64,000 nucleotides of DNA, taken from positions 313,972 through 377,971 of the forward strand of contig NZ_PQCD01000053.1 of assembly GCF_002964705.1 (NCBI RefSeq), written 5' to 3'. Numbering within the stretch: position 1 is the first letter of the stretch; each line of letters opens with the position of its first letter. The stretch is from Pseudoalteromonas sp. T1lg75. GTDB taxonomy: Bacteria; Pseudomonadota; Gammaproteobacteria; Enterobacterales; Alteromonadaceae. Positions 37,401 through 46,241 of this stretch are shown one piece after another. Position numbers and translations under genes: made by a program. Under the pieces are notes generated by a model that did not search any database, was not told where the DNA came from, and saw only the letters and a program-made list of their open reading frames with translations.

Positions 37401-37622
37401 ACCGCCACCCTAGATCCGGCTAAGACCCTAGGCTTAGATAAAAATCTCGGCTCATTGGAAGAAGGGAAACTGGCGGACTTAATTGTGATTGACGGCGATA
37501 TCCTCAGCGACATTCGTCAGTCCGATAAGGTGCAATACACCATGATAAACGGTCGTTTATTTGACGCCGAAACCATGACGGAAGTGGGTAAAAAAGCACG
37601 CACACCGCTGTTTTTTGAGTAA
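34428..37622 (+). CDS. secreted TolB-propeller/amidohydrolase fusion protein
   Basis: A 1064-residue exported protein. The signal peptide is MKTPLYSALALAISLALPLA, with cleavage probably after AFA. Residues about 30-620 form one or two TolB/PD40 beta-propellers (repeats SPDGQHIAF, SPDGDFIVA, SPDGRYVYF, SPDGETAIF). Residues about 655-1060 form an amidohydrolase domain with the metal motif PGIIDAHAHGG, further His in HTTIEHSIP and VGAHGQREG, and the C-terminal LEEGKLADLIVIDGD. Start chosen at ATG 34428, as the ten-codon upstream extension would spoil the signal peptide. The substrate is unknown; imidazolonepropionase-like and prolidase-like relatives exist. Terminator follows. Confidence 0.9.
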   Translation: MKTPLYSALALAISLALPLAQPSAFAEEAAKEEQKWQVDSPQGEFLDAKISVNQGTWMNVDISPDGKTLVFDLLGDIYTMPISGGKATQLTSDIGWQMQPRFSPDGQHIAFTSDQGGGDNIWVMKVDGSEQTQVTKESFRLLNSPAWSPDGDFIVARKHFTASRSLGAGEVWMYHKAGGSGVQLTERPNDQKDLGEPAFSPDGRYVYFSQDDTPGKTFHYSKDSVQGIYKIKRYDRETGEIDTILSGTGGAIRPTPSPDGKTLAYIKRDDFQSTLYLYDLESGKETKLYDKLERDMQETWAIHGVYPTMAWTPDNESLVFWAGGKIHKLDVDNGESEEIAFEVETTKSIQKALRFEQNLDTDEFDVKMLRNVQVSPDGETAIFEAMGHIYKRDLESGKIKRLTKQDDHFEFFPTFSRDGKQIAYVTWDDEKQGSVRVVSARSGRGDTLTTEPGKYVEPAFSPDGETLVFRKSSGSSLLAPEWSLKPGIYAVNIDDPEKPELVTQHGYQPQFGKDNDRVYIMSPWPKPTFSVVELESKKIRKLYESKHATEFRISPDGQYLAFAERFKVFVTPFVERGKTISIGPKDSQFPVEQLSVRAGENISWSGASDRLYWSLGPELYHASLDGMFNIKGDADADFKVKSGENIGFKKAMAEPRGMIALVGAKVITMKGEQVIDNGVVLTDGKHIKAVGAQADVQIPEDAEVIDVSGKTIMPGIIDAHAHGGQGSDEIIPEQNWKNLAGLSLGVTTIHDPSNDTTEIFAASEMQKAGEIVGPRIFSTGTILYGANMPGYTSHVDSLDDAKFHLERLQKVGAFSVKSYNQPRRDQRQQVVEAGRELGMMVVPEGGSLLQHNLTMVIDGHTTIEHSIPVANIYDDIRQLWSQSDVAYTPTLGVAYGGIWGENYWYDKTEVWNHPRLSKFVPKNQLLPRSMRRTKAPEHHYNHFNNARVAGELQDQGVLVNVGAHGQREGLAAHWEMWMFAQGGMTPLEVIRTATLDPAKTLGLDKNLGSLEEGKLADLIVIDGDILSDIRQSDKVQYTMINGRLFDAETMTEVGKKARTPLFFE

Positions 37623-37650
37623 GCTCGGCAACGTTTAAATCAGCAATTAG

Positions 37651-37675
37651 GCCCGTATTTTACGGGCCTTTTTTA
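37651..37675 (+). terminator. Rho-independent terminator
   Basis: GGCCCGTA pairs with TACGGGCC around TTT, followed by a T run, 28 bases after the amidohydrolase stop. Confidence 0.92.
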
Positions 37676-37776
37676 TGCCTAAAAACTGGGCAGTTAGGGC
37701 GCGCAATATCCCGAATTGCTTGCCTTAGACCAGGGCTAAGGTACACTGCCGCCAGTATTTATTTTTAAGGATAACC

Positions 37777-38610
37777 ATGAAAAATCTGGTAATTATGCTA
37801 ACGCTATTGAGCGTATTATTTACCGCCAGCTTCGATGCCCAGGCGCGTAAAAAGTTTGGTTCAAAACGCACGACGGGTAAGACCGAACAAACACAGACCA
37901 CACAAAAGCAGCAAACTACGGACACCAATACCGTGACGGCGAAGAAAACTTCAAGCAAAAAAGGCATTATGGCCGGTGTGCTTGGCGGCCTGCTCGCCGG
38001 TGGTTTAATTGCTGCCATGATGGGCGATGATTTTGAAGGCGTGCAACTGCTGGAAATCTTATTGCTGGCGGGGCTTGGCTTCTTACTCTTCAAGTTTATT
38101 CGCTCGGCAATGCGCAAAAACCAGCCGCGGCCCATGATGGCAACGCCGCAAGGCCAGGCCTATGCGGGCCAGGGTCAGTGGCAGCAAAGCAGCGCCTCGG
38201 CTCAATCTCGGCCGCAACCGAGCTCTGTGCCCATGCAACTGCCGCCGAACTTTGATCAGGTTGGCTTTATACGTGCGGCCAAAGAGCATTATGTCACCAT
38301 CCAACAGGCTTGGAATGACAATAACTTGGACCTGGTGTCGGAGTATTTAGCTCCCGAGCTGATCGATGAATTTAAGGCGCTGCGCGCCGAGCAGGGCGAG
38401 GTACTCACCGAGGTGTTATTTGTTGATGCCAATATTGTTCGCGCCAGCTGCGACAATAATGTGTGGGCTATCAGCATCCACTTTAGCGGCCAGTATCAGG
38501 ACCGCATTGCTCATGCGAAAGAGCGTATCGATGAAATTTGGCATATGGAGCGTAAAAACGCTGATTCGGCGCCTTGGTTGATTGTTGGCACCGAAGACTT
38601 GGTTGATTAA
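37777..38610 (+). CDS. Tim44-domain membrane protein
   Basis: A 277-residue protein with an N-terminal signal or anchor (MKNLVIMLTLLSVLFTASFDAQA), a Thr/Gln/Lys-rich linker, a Gly-rich hydrophobic hairpin (GIMAGVLGGLLAGGLIAAMM, LLEILLLAGLGFLLFKFI) and a C-terminal Tim44-like domain (FIRAAKEHYVTIQQAWNDNN, LIDEFKAL, WLIVGTEDLVD). Tim44-like domains bind lipids or membrane proteins; bacterial members are uncharacterised. Monocistronic between two terminators. Confidence 0.85.
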   Translation: MKNLVIMLTLLSVLFTASFDAQARKKFGSKRTTGKTEQTQTTQKQQTTDTNTVTAKKTSSKKGIMAGVLGGLLAGGLIAAMMGDDFEGVQLLEILLLAGLGFLLFKFIRSAMRKNQPRPMMATPQGQAYAGQGQWQQSSASAQSRPQPSSVPMQLPPNFDQVGFIRAAKEHYVTIQQAWNDNNLDLVSEYLAPELIDEFKALRAEQGEVLTEVLFVDANIVRASCDNNVWAISIHFSGQYQDRIAHAKERIDEIWHMERKNADSAPWLIVGTEDLVD

Positions 38611-38633
38611 GCTAAGCACTAATTTTCTCTCAC

Positions 38634-38659
38634 AAGGCCGCATATGCGGCCTTTGTTCG
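38634..38659. terminator. bidirectional terminator
   Basis: A perfect palindrome AAGGCCGCATATGCGGCCTT between the convergent Tim44 gene and the AraC-type gene, with TTTGTT after it on the plus strand. Confidence 0.75.
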
Positions 38660-38660
38660 T

Positions 38661-39605
38661 TTAACTCACTCCTTGCTGGCGATAGCCCCGCGGCGATACG
38701 CCAAAGTGTCCTTTAAAGCTGCGGCTAAAATGGCTGACGCTGTTAAAGCCGGTTTCAAAGCAGACATTGGTCACCGACTTGCCCTGGTTAAGCAGTAACT
38801 GGGCGCGCTCGAGGCGGCGCTTAAGAATATAGGCCTGCGGGCTGATACCAAAGCGCCGGCGAAAGGCGGTAAAAAACTTACTTCGGCACATGCAGGCCAA
38901 GCCACACAGGGTATCGACATCAATCAGGTTGCCGAGGTTGTGTTCGATATGGGCCACCACAGCATGCCAGAGCGTCGCTTGCGGGTCTTGCTGGGCGCAG
39001 CTAAGCAACTGCTTATGCTCTTGCTCACGCAGTAAACGCACCAGTAATTCGGTGCTGGCGAGCTCGATGAACAAGCCTCTGTCCTTTTCATTTTCACTGA
39101 ATGCTTCAATTAATCTTTGATACACGCCCTGGGTGCTGGCGCTGTGATTCAGTTGCAAGGTGGCTGTCTGCGCAGGGGCGTCACTATCGCTATGCAAACG
39201 CATTTGCCGGGCTACTTGATGCAGCTTTTGGGTGTCTATTTCTATGGTCAAACATCGGGTCGGCGTGCTCAATGTGGCATCGGGGAAATCGATGGCCACA
39301 TGCTCCTGGGGCGCAATCACAAAACTTTGCCCGGGGATAAAATTCTGCCCCTGCTCCAAGCTTGGATGATGCATCACCTTACGCCCTTGGATCATGGCAC
39401 AAAACATGATTTCGTCGGCCTTAAAGGGTATGCCGTCGCTGTGCTCATAGGTGTCGTATAAACACAATTGCACGCCGTCGGCGTTAAACACCGAGCGGTG
39501 ATCGACTAGGGTATCGAGGCGCTCGAGTGCATCTGGGTGGGTTGCTGCTTGCATCGCTAGGCTCCTTTGCTGTGACCAAAGCTTGTTCAAGGCTTGCTCT
39601 AGCAT
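38661..39605 (-). CDS. AraC-family transcriptional regulator
   Basis: A 314-residue regulator with a C-terminal double helix-turn-helix ([22 protein letters not shown] and [33 protein letters not shown]). The N-terminal half is a cupin-like effector domain ([19 protein letters not shown]). ATG 39605 is preferred to TTG 39611. It is divergent from an aldehyde dehydrogenase with a 105-base shared region, so it most likely controls that gene in response to an alcohol or aldehyde. Confidence 0.9.
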   Translation of the reverse strand: MLEQALNKLWSQQRSLAMQAATHPDALERLDTLVDHRSVFNADGVQLCLYDTYEHSDGIPFKADEIMFCAMIQGRKVMHHPSLEQGQNFIPGQSFVIAPQEHVAIDFPDATLSTPTRCLTIEIDTQKLHQVARQMRLHSDSDAPAQTATLQLNHSASTQGVYQRLIEAFSENEKDRGLFIELASTELLVRLLREQEHKQLLSCAQQDPQATLWHAVVAHIEHNLGNLIDVDTLCGLACMCRSKFFTAFRRRFGISPQAYILKRRLERAQLLLNQGKSVTNVCFETGFNSVSHFSRSFKGHFGVSPRGYRQQGVS

Positions 39606-39710
39606 GGCCAAAAAGTGTACGTGGAGTCAAGCAAGATGGAATGCCAATCAAGTTTTTATCACCAAACTGGTCTAGCGTTAAAGGGATTGCAGCAAAGAAG
39701 GACAATAACA

Positions 39711-41231
39711 ATGATTTATGCAAAGCCTAATTCAACCGACGCGGTGGTGTCTTTTGCCGCCCAGTATGAAAACTATATTGGAGGGGCCTGGGTGCCGCCG
39801 GTCGATGGCGCCTATTTTGACAATACCACGCCGGTGACCGGCGAAGTCTTTTGCCGGGTGCCACGCTCAAACGACAAAGACATCGAGTTGGCGTTGGATG
39901 CGGCGCATCAGGCCAGAGTAGCCTGGGGTAAAACCTCGGTCACCGAGCGCAGTAATCTGCTGCTGAAAATTGCCGACCGCATCGAGGCTAATTTAGAGCA
40001 ATTGGCGGTGGCGGAAACCTGGGATAACGGCAAGGCGGTGCGTGAGACCCTCAATGCGGATATTCCTTTGGTGGTGGATCACTTCCGCTATTTTGCCGGC
40101 TGTATTCGCGCCCAGGAGGGCAGCATCGGTGATATCGATGAAAACACCGTGGCCTATCATTTCTATGAGCCCCTGGGCGTAGTAGGGCAAATCATTCCTT
40201 GGAACTTTCCGATGCTGATGGCGGCCTGGAAGCTGGCGCCAGCCCTGGCCGCCGGTAACTGTGTGGTGTTAAAGCCCGCCGAGCAAACCCCGGCGTCGAT
40301 TTTAAAGCTGGTTGAGGTGATTGGCGATTTGTTACCTCCCGGCGTGCTTAACGTGGTTAACGGTTATGGTGCCGAGGCGGGGCAAGCCCTGGCCACCAGT
40401 ACCCGCATCGCCAAAATCGCCTTCACCGGCTCCACCCCGGTGGGGGCTCATATCTTAAAGTGCGCCGCCGAAAACATTATTCCATCAACGGTGGAGCTCG
40501 GTGGTAAATCTCCCAATATCTACTTTGAGGATGTGCTTGGGCAATCGGATGAGTTTATCGATAAGTGTGTGGAGGGCGCGGTACTGGCGTTTTTCAACCA
40601 GGGCGAGGTCTGTACCTGCCCATCCCGCTTGTTAGTGCAGGAGAGCATCTATGATGAGTTTATCGCCAAGGTGATCGATCGCACCAAGCAAATTAAGCGC
40701 GGTAACCCGCTCGATACCGAGACCATGGTCGGTGCCCAGGCATCGCAGCAGCAGTTCGATAAGATCATGAGCTACTTCACCATAGGCCGCGACGAGGGTG
40801 CCGAGGTACTCATTGGCGGCGATGCCGAGCGTTTCGATAACGAGCTTAATCAAGGCTACTATATTCAACCAACCCTGTTTAAGGGTAATAACCAGATGCG
40901 GGTGTTCCGCGAGGAAATCTTCGGCCCCGTGGTCAGTGTGACCACCTTTAAGGATGAGGCCGAGGCCATTGCCATCGCCAACGACACCGAGTTTGGCTTG
41001 GGGGCCGGTTTGTGGACGCGGGATATGAACCGCGCTTATCGCATGGGCCGCGCCATCGAAGCCGGGCGCGTCTGGACCAACTGCTATCACCATTATCCGG
41101 CTCATGCGGCCTTTGGTGGCTATAAAAAATCTGGGGTAGGGCGAGAAACCCATAAGATGATGCTGGAACATTATCAGCAGACCAAGAACCTCTTGGTGAG
41201 TTACTCGGACAATGCCCTCGGCTTTTTCTAA
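39711..41231 (+). CDS. NAD-dependent aldehyde dehydrogenase (ExaC/AldB type)
   Basis: A 506-residue aldehyde dehydrogenase. Active-site residues are C301 ([11 protein letters not shown]) and E262 (ELGGKSPNI); the cofactor motifs [19 protein letters not shown] and FTGSTPVG are present. The closing [23 protein letters not shown] and the length are typical of ExaC/AldB acetaldehyde dehydrogenases. AAGAAGGAC lies upstream of ATG 39711, so the longer frame from 39615 is not used. It is divergent from an AraC regulator, resembling the regulated exaC arrangement. A terminator follows. Confidence 0.93.
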   Translation: MIYAKPNSTDAVVSFAAQYENYIGGAWVPPVDGAYFDNTTPVTGEVFCRVPRSNDKDIELALDAAHQARVAWGKTSVTERSNLLLKIADRIEANLEQLAVAETWDNGKAVRETLNADIPLVVDHFRYFAGCIRAQEGSIGDIDENTVAYHFYEPLGVVGQIIPWNFPMLMAAWKLAPALAAGNCVVLKPAEQTPASILKLVEVIGDLLPPGVLNVVNGYGAEAGQALATSTRIAKIAFTGSTPVGAHILKCAAENIIPSTVELGGKSPNIYFEDVLGQSDEFIDKCVEGAVLAFFNQGEVCTCPSRLLVQESIYDEFIAKVIDRTKQIKRGNPLDTETMVGAQASQQQFDKIMSYFTIGRDEGAEVLIGGDAERFDNELNQGYYIQPTLFKGNNQMRVFREEIFGPVVSVTTFKDEAEAIAIANDTEFGLGAGLWTRDMNRAYRMGRAIEAGRVWTNCYHHYPAHAAFGGYKKSGVGRETHKMMLEHYQQTKNLLVSYSDNALGFF

Positions 41232-41264
41232 CCCAAGTATTCCGAGTTAGATTTTCCAACCAAC

Positions 41265-41291
41265 AAAAAAGGTGGCCTAGGCCACCTTTTT
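41265..41291. terminator. bidirectional terminator
   Basis: GGTGGCC-TA-GGCCACC with an A run before and a T run after, between the convergent aldehyde dehydrogenase and aminopeptidase genes. Confidence 0.92.
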
Positions 41292-41302
41292 CATCTGTGC
41301 GC

Positions 41303-42811
41303 TTATTTGGTTTTTAAAATCCATTCGCTCAGCAGGCGCACACCATAACCTGTACCACCTACATTCACTTCACCTTTGGCCTTGCTGGCCAGGGCATTAC
41401 CGGCGATATCGATATGCACCCAGCGGGTGTCTCCGGCAAAGTGCTGCAAGAAAGAAGCGGCCGTGGTTGCACCCGGGCCACCAGAACCTATGTTTTGCAG
41501 ATCGGCGATATCCGACTTCAGCATGTCTTTATAGCCCAGTGGCAGGCGCCATACCTGCTCATTCACTACCTTACCGGCGGCGGTCAGCTCGCTAACCAGT
41601 TGGTCGTCTTCAGAGAAAATGGCGCTGTAGCGGTTACCCACGGCACGCACCTTAGAGCCGGTTAATGTGGCCACGTCCACCATGATCTCTGGTTTAAAGT
41701 ACTCGCGGGCATACCACATGGCATCGCTCAGTACCAAACGGCCTTCGGCATCGGTGTTCACCACTTCCACGCTTAAGCCTTCGGCGGTGCGCAGTACATC
41801 ACCCGGGGCAATGGCGTATTGGGACACCATGTTGGCGGCCATGCCCATCACGGCAACGACATTAACATCGGCCTTGCTCAGCGCCATGGCCTTAACCGTG
41901 CCCAGTACCGCAGCAGCGCCGGCCATATCCGATTTCATGCGGGCAATGGAAGGGCCGCTTTTAATGCTGTAGCCACCGGAATCAAAGGTAATGCCTTTAC
42001 CCACCAGGGCGATTGGCGCATTGTCGGAACCCTTGTAGTGTGCAACAACAAGGCGGGCGCCATGCTCACTGCCACGGCCAACGCCTTCTAAGGCACCCAT
42101 CCCCAGCTTTTTAAGCTCTTTGGGACCCAGCACGGTGACTTCAACACCGTATTGCTCAAGCTCTTTGGCGGCCTTGGCAAATTCGACCGGGGTCATTTCT
42201 GTGGCCACTTCCGAGGTTAGGTCGCGGGCTAAAAACACCCCTTTCTCGATATGAGCCAGGGCTTGGTAAGCCGCTTCGGCGCGCTCGCCGTTAGCGACAT
42301 TGAAGTGATAGCTGACACTGGTTTTCTCGGCGTCTTTTTTGTAGACATCGAAGCTGTGGTCGCGAAGACTGGCGCCGTGGGCAAACTGAGCTGCCAGTTG
42401 GGCATTGCTTAACTGGCCTTGTACCTCGGCAAAAGCCAGGTCAACATCGGTGATTTTATTGGCTTTAAGCTGGCCATGAACGTTGCCACCGAGCTTCGCC
42501 AGGTTGGCGGCGTTTAACTCATCCTTGTCACCCAAACCCACAACCAAAATGCGCTCATAGTCGGAGTCAACAGGAGCTAGGAGCTCGAGGGTGCTGCCTT
42601 GGCTGGCATCAAATTGAGCAGCGTCCGCAGCCTTTTTCAATTGCGCCTGAGTCGCTGTAGGTAATTGACCTGCAGGTAAGTCTTGCCCTTTGGTTTGCAT
42701 AACCACCAGGGTTTTTGCGCCGTTTAGGCCAGTAAAATTAAAATCTGCTGCATAAACATGAGCACTCAAGAGTGTGGCGGCAACCGCACTAAGACTAAAA
42801 ATACGCGACAT
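41303..42811 (-). CDS. secreted M17 leucyl aminopeptidase
   Basis: A 502-residue M17 metallo-aminopeptidase. Unlike E. coli PepA it starts with a signal peptide (MSRIFSLSAVAATLLSAHVYA), so it should act in the periplasm. The signature NTDAEGRLVLSDAM and the metal/catalytic segments GKGITFDSGGYSIK and MKSDMAGAAAVLGT are intact. It probably trims peptides imported by the cell, alongside the S9 peptidase at 22585. A DNA-binding role like PepA/XerA is unlikely for an exported protein. Confidence 0.93.
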   Translation of the reverse strand: MSRIFSLSAVAATLLSAHVYAADFNFTGLNGAKTLVVMQTKGQDLPAGQLPTATQAQLKKAADAAQFDASQGSTLELLAPVDSDYERILVVGLGDKDELNAANLAKLGGNVHGQLKANKITDVDLAFAEVQGQLSNAQLAAQFAHGASLRDHSFDVYKKDAEKTSVSYHFNVANGERAEAAYQALAHIEKGVFLARDLTSEVATEMTPVEFAKAAKELEQYGVEVTVLGPKELKKLGMGALEGVGRGSEHGARLVVAHYKGSDNAPIALVGKGITFDSGGYSIKSGPSIARMKSDMAGAAAVLGTVKAMALSKADVNVVAVMGMAANMVSQYAIAPGDVLRTAEGLSVEVVNTDAEGRLVLSDAMWYAREYFKPEIMVDVATLTGSKVRAVGNRYSAIFSEDDQLVSELTAAGKVVNEQVWRLPLGYKDMLKSDIADLQNIGSGGPGATTAASFLQHFAGDTRWVHIDIAGNALASKAKGEVNVGGTGYGVRLLSEWILKTK

Positions 42812-42930
42812 ATTGCTCTCCTAGATTCGCAAAGTTGCGCCTTTTTACCTTATTTCACTACTAATATTAACCAAATGTCGGTGAATGAACGAGAATTACG
42901 GTTTAACGTCGGTACTGGGTGTGTGAGCGG

Positions 42931-42962
42931 GGCGACACATGGCTATGCCATCTTGTGTCGCC
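42931..42962 (-). terminator. long hairpin after the small membrane protein gene
   Basis: GGCGACACA pairs perfectly with TGTGTCGCC, and an inner TGGC-TAT-GCCA stem sits inside with a 3-base bulge. It lies 23 bases beyond the 42985 stop codon. No U tract follows, so it may be a transcript-stabilising structure instead of a terminator. Confidence 0.45.
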
Positions 42963-42984
42963 ACCTAGTTGGGCGGATAAAGTA

Positions 42985-43404
42985 TTATGCTGTTTTGAGG
43001 GAGGTTTTACGCATGTTGCACAGCAGCATGGCGGCAAGCAAGGTAATAGGCAGTGGCGTTAGCACCTTTATAAATTGCGCCCAAACAGCGTGTTGTGGGT
43101 GCAAATATACCCCCAAAACACCGTACAGGGTGAGAAAAATGCCGCACACCAGGGTGTTTTTATATCCCAACTCCTTACCGAAACGCACACTCATCGCGCC
43201 AACCAGCAGACAACCAATGAGCCCTGCGAACATACTCTGAATTTGCAAGCCTAAGTCCTGCTCCGCCAGTATCGTGGCTTGCTCTGTTGCTAGACCATCG
43301 GGGAGCCATAATTGGACCAATACTATGCCTGCAATAAGCACGTATATGAAAAAGGCGGCGATGGTTACGCTGATAAGTTTAATATCTAATTTATTGCTAA
43401 ACAT
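42985..43404 (-). CDS. small four-helix membrane protein, hypothetical
   Basis: A 139-residue inner-membrane protein with four hydrophobic segments (ISVTIAAFFIYVLIAGIVLV, MFAGLIGCLLVGAMSV, TLVCGIFLTLYGVLGVYL, LTPLPITLLAAMLLC). AAAGGAG precedes the ATG. It follows the XRE-membrane gene by 65 bases on the same strand and is probably co-transcribed with it. I recognise no family. Confidence 0.7.
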   Translation of the reverse strand: MFSNKLDIKLISVTIAAFFIYVLIAGIVLVQLWLPDGLATEQATILAEQDLGLQIQSMFAGLIGCLLVGAMSVRFGKELGYKNTLVCGIFLTLYGVLGVYLHPQHAVWAQFIKVLTPLPITLLAAMLLCNMRKTSLKTA

Positions 43405-43420
43405 GGGTTTTCTCCTTTGG

Positions 43421-43447
43421 TTAAAATGGAGTTAGCAAGGAGAACCC
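43421..43447 (+). repeat. inverted repeat, left copy
   Basis: A 27-bp sequence containing AGTTAGCAAGGAGA, repeated in opposite orientation at 44012-44037. The two match at 24 of 26 aligned positions plus one extra A here. This copy reads on the plus strand and includes AAGGAG followed by an ATG (43450), directed into the 3' end of the XRE gene. Confidence 0.75.
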
Positions 43448-43469
43448 CGATGCTTTGGTTAACTGACTA

Positions 43470-44006
43470 TTACTTAAAGATACCTTCTTTATAGCCCTTG
43501 TAGGCCAGCAGACCCACCGAAAAGAGCAGCGCCAGCGACACCAGGTTTTTGAGTAAACTCATGGTCTCGTGATCGATGCGCCCGCCATGATAAGCATCAA
43601 AAATGCCCCAGAAGCCAAAGCCATTGGCGGCGATGACCAGTAGCATACTCCACAGGTAGCTGTGCTTATTGGCTTTAGGTTTAGCGGCCGCTTGCTCCTG
43701 TGGAGCCTGTGCTGAGGCGGTCTCTGAGTCAGTCTTTGTGGCAGGGATCTGAATGTGTTCAGACACAGCCGCCGCTGAGGCGCTGCCTTGTACATGAACA
43801 CTGTGATCCAGAGCCAACAATTGCTGACAATCGATATCCAGTGCCGCGGCGATACTTTTAATCGACTCCAATGAGGCAACGCCCTTGGCTTCGATTCTTT
43901 GTACCGTGCGCAAACTTAACCCCGACATCTCTGCCAGCTGCTCTTGTGAGTAACAGCGGCTATCGCGCAGGGTCTTAATGACCTGAACATTTACTTTCAT
44001 TTTCAT
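43470..44006 (-). CDS. XRE-family regulator with C-terminal membrane segments
   Basis: A 178-residue protein. Residues about 5-65 form a Cro/C1 helix-turn-helix (LRDSRCYSQEQLAEMSGLSLRTVQRIEAK). A Gln/Ala/Ser-rich linker follows, then two membrane helices (LWSMLLVIAANGFGFWGIF and LLKNLVSLALLFSVGLLAYKG) with a short external loop. This is the layout of a membrane-tethered one-component regulator. AAGGAG lies upstream of ATG 44006. The gene is bracketed by 26-27 bp inverted repeats, and a small membrane protein gene follows. Target unknown; autoregulation is likely. Confidence 0.8.
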   Translation of the reverse strand: MKMKVNVQVIKTLRDSRCYSQEQLAEMSGLSLRTVQRIEAKGVASLESIKSIAAALDIDCQQLLALDHSVHVQGSASAAAVSEHIQIPATKTDSETASAQAPQEQAAAKPKANKHSYLWSMLLVIAANGFGFWGIFDAYHGGRIDHETMSLLKNLVSLALLFSVGLLAYKGYKEGIFK

Positions 44007-44011
44007 CTTGC

Positions 44012-44037
44012 GGGTCTCCTTGCTAACTGGATTTTAA
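44012..44037 (-). repeat. inverted repeat, right copy (contains the XRE gene ribosome binding site)
   Basis: The reverse complement reads TTAAAAT-CC-AGTTAGCAAGG and continues AGACCC. It includes the AAGGAG that serves the XRE gene start at 44006. Partner of 43421-43447. Confidence 0.75.
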
Positions 44038-44097
44038 ATTAGCAATAGACCCTCTCCAGCAATACGTTAGGGCTGCGACATGCACCCGAAATCATTA

Positions 44098-44125
44098 CGT
44101 AACCAATACGACACTATAGGTTACG
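44098..44125 (-). promoter_or_regulatory. palindromic operator candidate before the XRE gene
   Basis: CGTAACC and GGTTACG form an inverted repeat with a 14-base spacer. On the gene strand a TATAGT (-10-like) sits directly between the arms. A repressor bound here would block the XRE gene promoter. Confidence 0.4.
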
Positions 44126-44228
44126 ACTGTTGTTTTATAAAGGTTTTTTAAATTTCAGTTCCACCACATAAAGGCTCTGGACAGCGACTTAAATCAGCAC
44201 TTGGTAGCCGCTTGACCGACCTAAAACA

Positions 44229-45257
44229 TTACTCTTGTTCTTTTTTCTGTGTCAGTTTTTGCTTCATCCAACGTCGTCGGGCATAGCGACGCATGTTTGC
44301 TATTTGATCGGTCTCATCCAAAATCGAACGGCCGATAATGGTTTCTATAATGTCTTCCATGGTGATTAATCCTTGCCACGAGCCGTACTCGTCATACACC
44401 AAACACATGTGGTTTTGCTCTTCGATGAGTTGGGTAAGCAAATGCTCCAAGCTGGTGTTGTTAGAAACGACTTTAGCCGGGCGAGCAAACTCAATCGCGT
44501 ATTTTTTGTCGCCCACCATAATCAAATCCGACTTAAAAATGATGCCGTGGGGGGCCTCGTCCTCATCTATGATGGGAAACCGGGTAAACTGACTTTTGAC
44601 GACTTTGGTACGAATGTCGTCCAGCGGCAAGTCCGGTTTTAGCGTTTCACACACAATACGGGGCGTCATCACATCGCGCACCTTAATAGTATGTAAATCG
44701 AGAATATTGCTGATCGCTCTGTACTCGGTCTCATCAACACAAGCAAGCTCGGTACCAAGGGAGGCCAAGGCTTTAATTTCTGAGCGCAGGTCCTCTTCGC
44801 TGGTGCTGCCACCGAGTAAACGGGTAATTTTGTCCGAGATCCAAATAAAGGGTTTGAGTATCCAGATCAAGACGTTAAGTATTGGCGGTAAGACCACGGC
44901 AAGCTGGCGCCAAAATTGCGCGCCTATGGTTTTGGGGATTATTTCTGATAGTACGAGAATAAGAATGGTCATGACCGCCGAGGCGATACCCAGATAGCCA
45001 TTACCGAAAACGACCGTGACCTGAGCGCCAACCCCGGCAGCCCCCACGGTATGGGCCACCGTATTAAGCGTGAGAATCGCCGCCAGCGGTTGATCAATCC
45101 TTTCTTTGAGATTTTTTAGTGCCTGATAGCGAACCGGGTTCTCCAATTTTTGTTTGGCAATATAGCTAGGTGTAATGGAGAGTAATGCCGCTTCTAAAAT
45201 GGAGCACATAAATGACACGGCAATAGACAGTACGGCGAATGCAATGAGCAATAGCAT
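44229..45257 (-). CDS. CNNM/CorC-type membrane protein (DUF21 plus CBS pair)
   Basis: A 342-residue protein of the hemolysin C/CNNM superfamily. The N-terminal DUF21 domain has three or four membrane segments (LLIAFAVLSIAVSFMCSILEAALLSI, VMTILILVLSEIIPKTIGA), followed by two CBS domains (VRDVMTPRIVCETL, MCLVYDEYGSWQGLITMEDIIETIIG). Relatives take part in Mg2+/Co2+ transport or its control. The C-terminal CorC-HlyC domain is missing, so it is a short form; the end is basic. Monocistronic. Confidence 0.9.
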   Translation of the reverse strand: MLLLIAFAVLSIAVSFMCSILEAALLSITPSYIAKQKLENPVRYQALKNLKERIDQPLAAILTLNTVAHTVGAAGVGAQVTVVFGNGYLGIASAVMTILILVLSEIIPKTIGAQFWRQLAVVLPPILNVLIWILKPFIWISDKITRLLGGSTSEEDLRSEIKALASLGTELACVDETEYRAISNILDLHTIKVRDVMTPRIVCETLKPDLPLDDIRTKVVKSQFTRFPIIDEDEAPHGIIFKSDLIMVGDKKYAIEFARPAKVVSNNTSLEHLLTQLIEEQNHMCLVYDEYGSWQGLITMEDIIETIIGRSILDETDQIANMRRYARRRWMKQKLTQKKEQE

Positions 45258-45342
45258 AGTGGATTGTGTGGCCTCGCTGGCAAAGTGACTTACTGTTAGT
45301 TTAGTTAGCTATCTTTGGGTTAAAACGAATAAATAAAGGGTG

Positions 45343-46227
45343 CTACCCAATAAACTCATCAGTGCACCCCATTAACTGATGTTGTCGGTGTTTTAATAGG
45401 GTATAGAGCTCGCTCATCAGCAGTTTAATTCTGGGGACTTCAATGAGTGTGGGGTGTGTCAGCACCCAAAACTGTGCAAATTCCTGCGGCTCAGCATCAC
45501 CGATTGGCATCAGCTGCTCCATGGTATCGGCGATATAACAGGCGCCGCGAATAAGGCCCAAGCCCTTATGTGCGGCCTCATGGCGTACCATCAAATCATC
45601 AATCACTAAGCCCGCGGGGGCGTGTGGGTAGGGGCTTTGTTTGATCCATTCGCTGTGGGCGGCATCGGCTGAACTAACGAGCCAGGTGTATTGCTTACTG
45701 GCCGTATGCGATAAGTAGTGCTTTTGGGCATAGTAATTCACGGACACAACGCCGGCGCGGTGGCCAACCAGGTGCTCGGATGGCGCGTTGGCGACGCGAA
45801 TGACAATATCCGCCTCGCAGTTGTCGATATCGGCGATGTGATAACTACACTGCATAACCAAGCGAATGTTGGGGTAGCGTTTAACAAAGGCAGCTAAGTC
45901 ATCCAGAAGCAGATAGTGCGCAATGGCAGGGGGCACTGAAAGGGTGATTTGACCGCATTGATCCAGGTTATCAGCGCGCTGTGCATGCCTGTCTGCCAGT
46001 ACCAGCGCTTCAACTTGCTGCGCTGTGTGCAATAAGGTATGGCCCGCCACGGTGAGTGCGTACCCTGAGGGGGTGGACTCCACCAGGGTATGGCCGTGGC
46101 TGTGATTGAGCTGTGCTAATCGCCTTGCCACCGTGCTGTGGTTCACGGCCATTATTTTTGCCGCGTTGCGCAGTGTTTTCCCCCGGTGAATTGCCAATAT
46201 CAGGCGATATGCATCCCAATCTTCCAT
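45343..46227 (-). CDS. LysR-family transcriptional regulator
   Basis: A 294-residue LysR-type regulator with an N-terminal winged helix (WDAYRLILAIHRGKTLRNAAKIMAVNHSTVARRLAQL) and a substrate-binding-like effector domain. The helix-turn-helix wording (NHSTVARRL) belongs to the branch whose members often lack close metabolic neighbours. ATG 46227 is preferred over GTG 46233. It starts 15 bases after the stop of a damaged NTF2-like gene on the same strand and is probably co-transcribed with it. Target unknown. Confidence 0.88.
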   Translation of the reverse strand: MEDWDAYRLILAIHRGKTLRNAAKIMAVNHSTVARRLAQLNHSHGHTLVESTPSGYALTVAGHTLLHTAQQVEALVLADRHAQRADNLDQCGQITLSVPPAIAHYLLLDDLAAFVKRYPNIRLVMQCSYHIADIDNCEADIVIRVANAPSEHLVGHRAGVVSVNYYAQKHYLSHTASKQYTWLVSSADAAHSEWIKQSPYPHAPAGLVIDDLMVRHEAAHKGLGLIRGACYIADTMEQLMPIGDAEPQEFAQFWVLTHPTLIEVPRIKLLMSELYTLLKHRQHQLMGCTDEFIG

Positions 46228-46241
46228 AATCACGTGTTACG

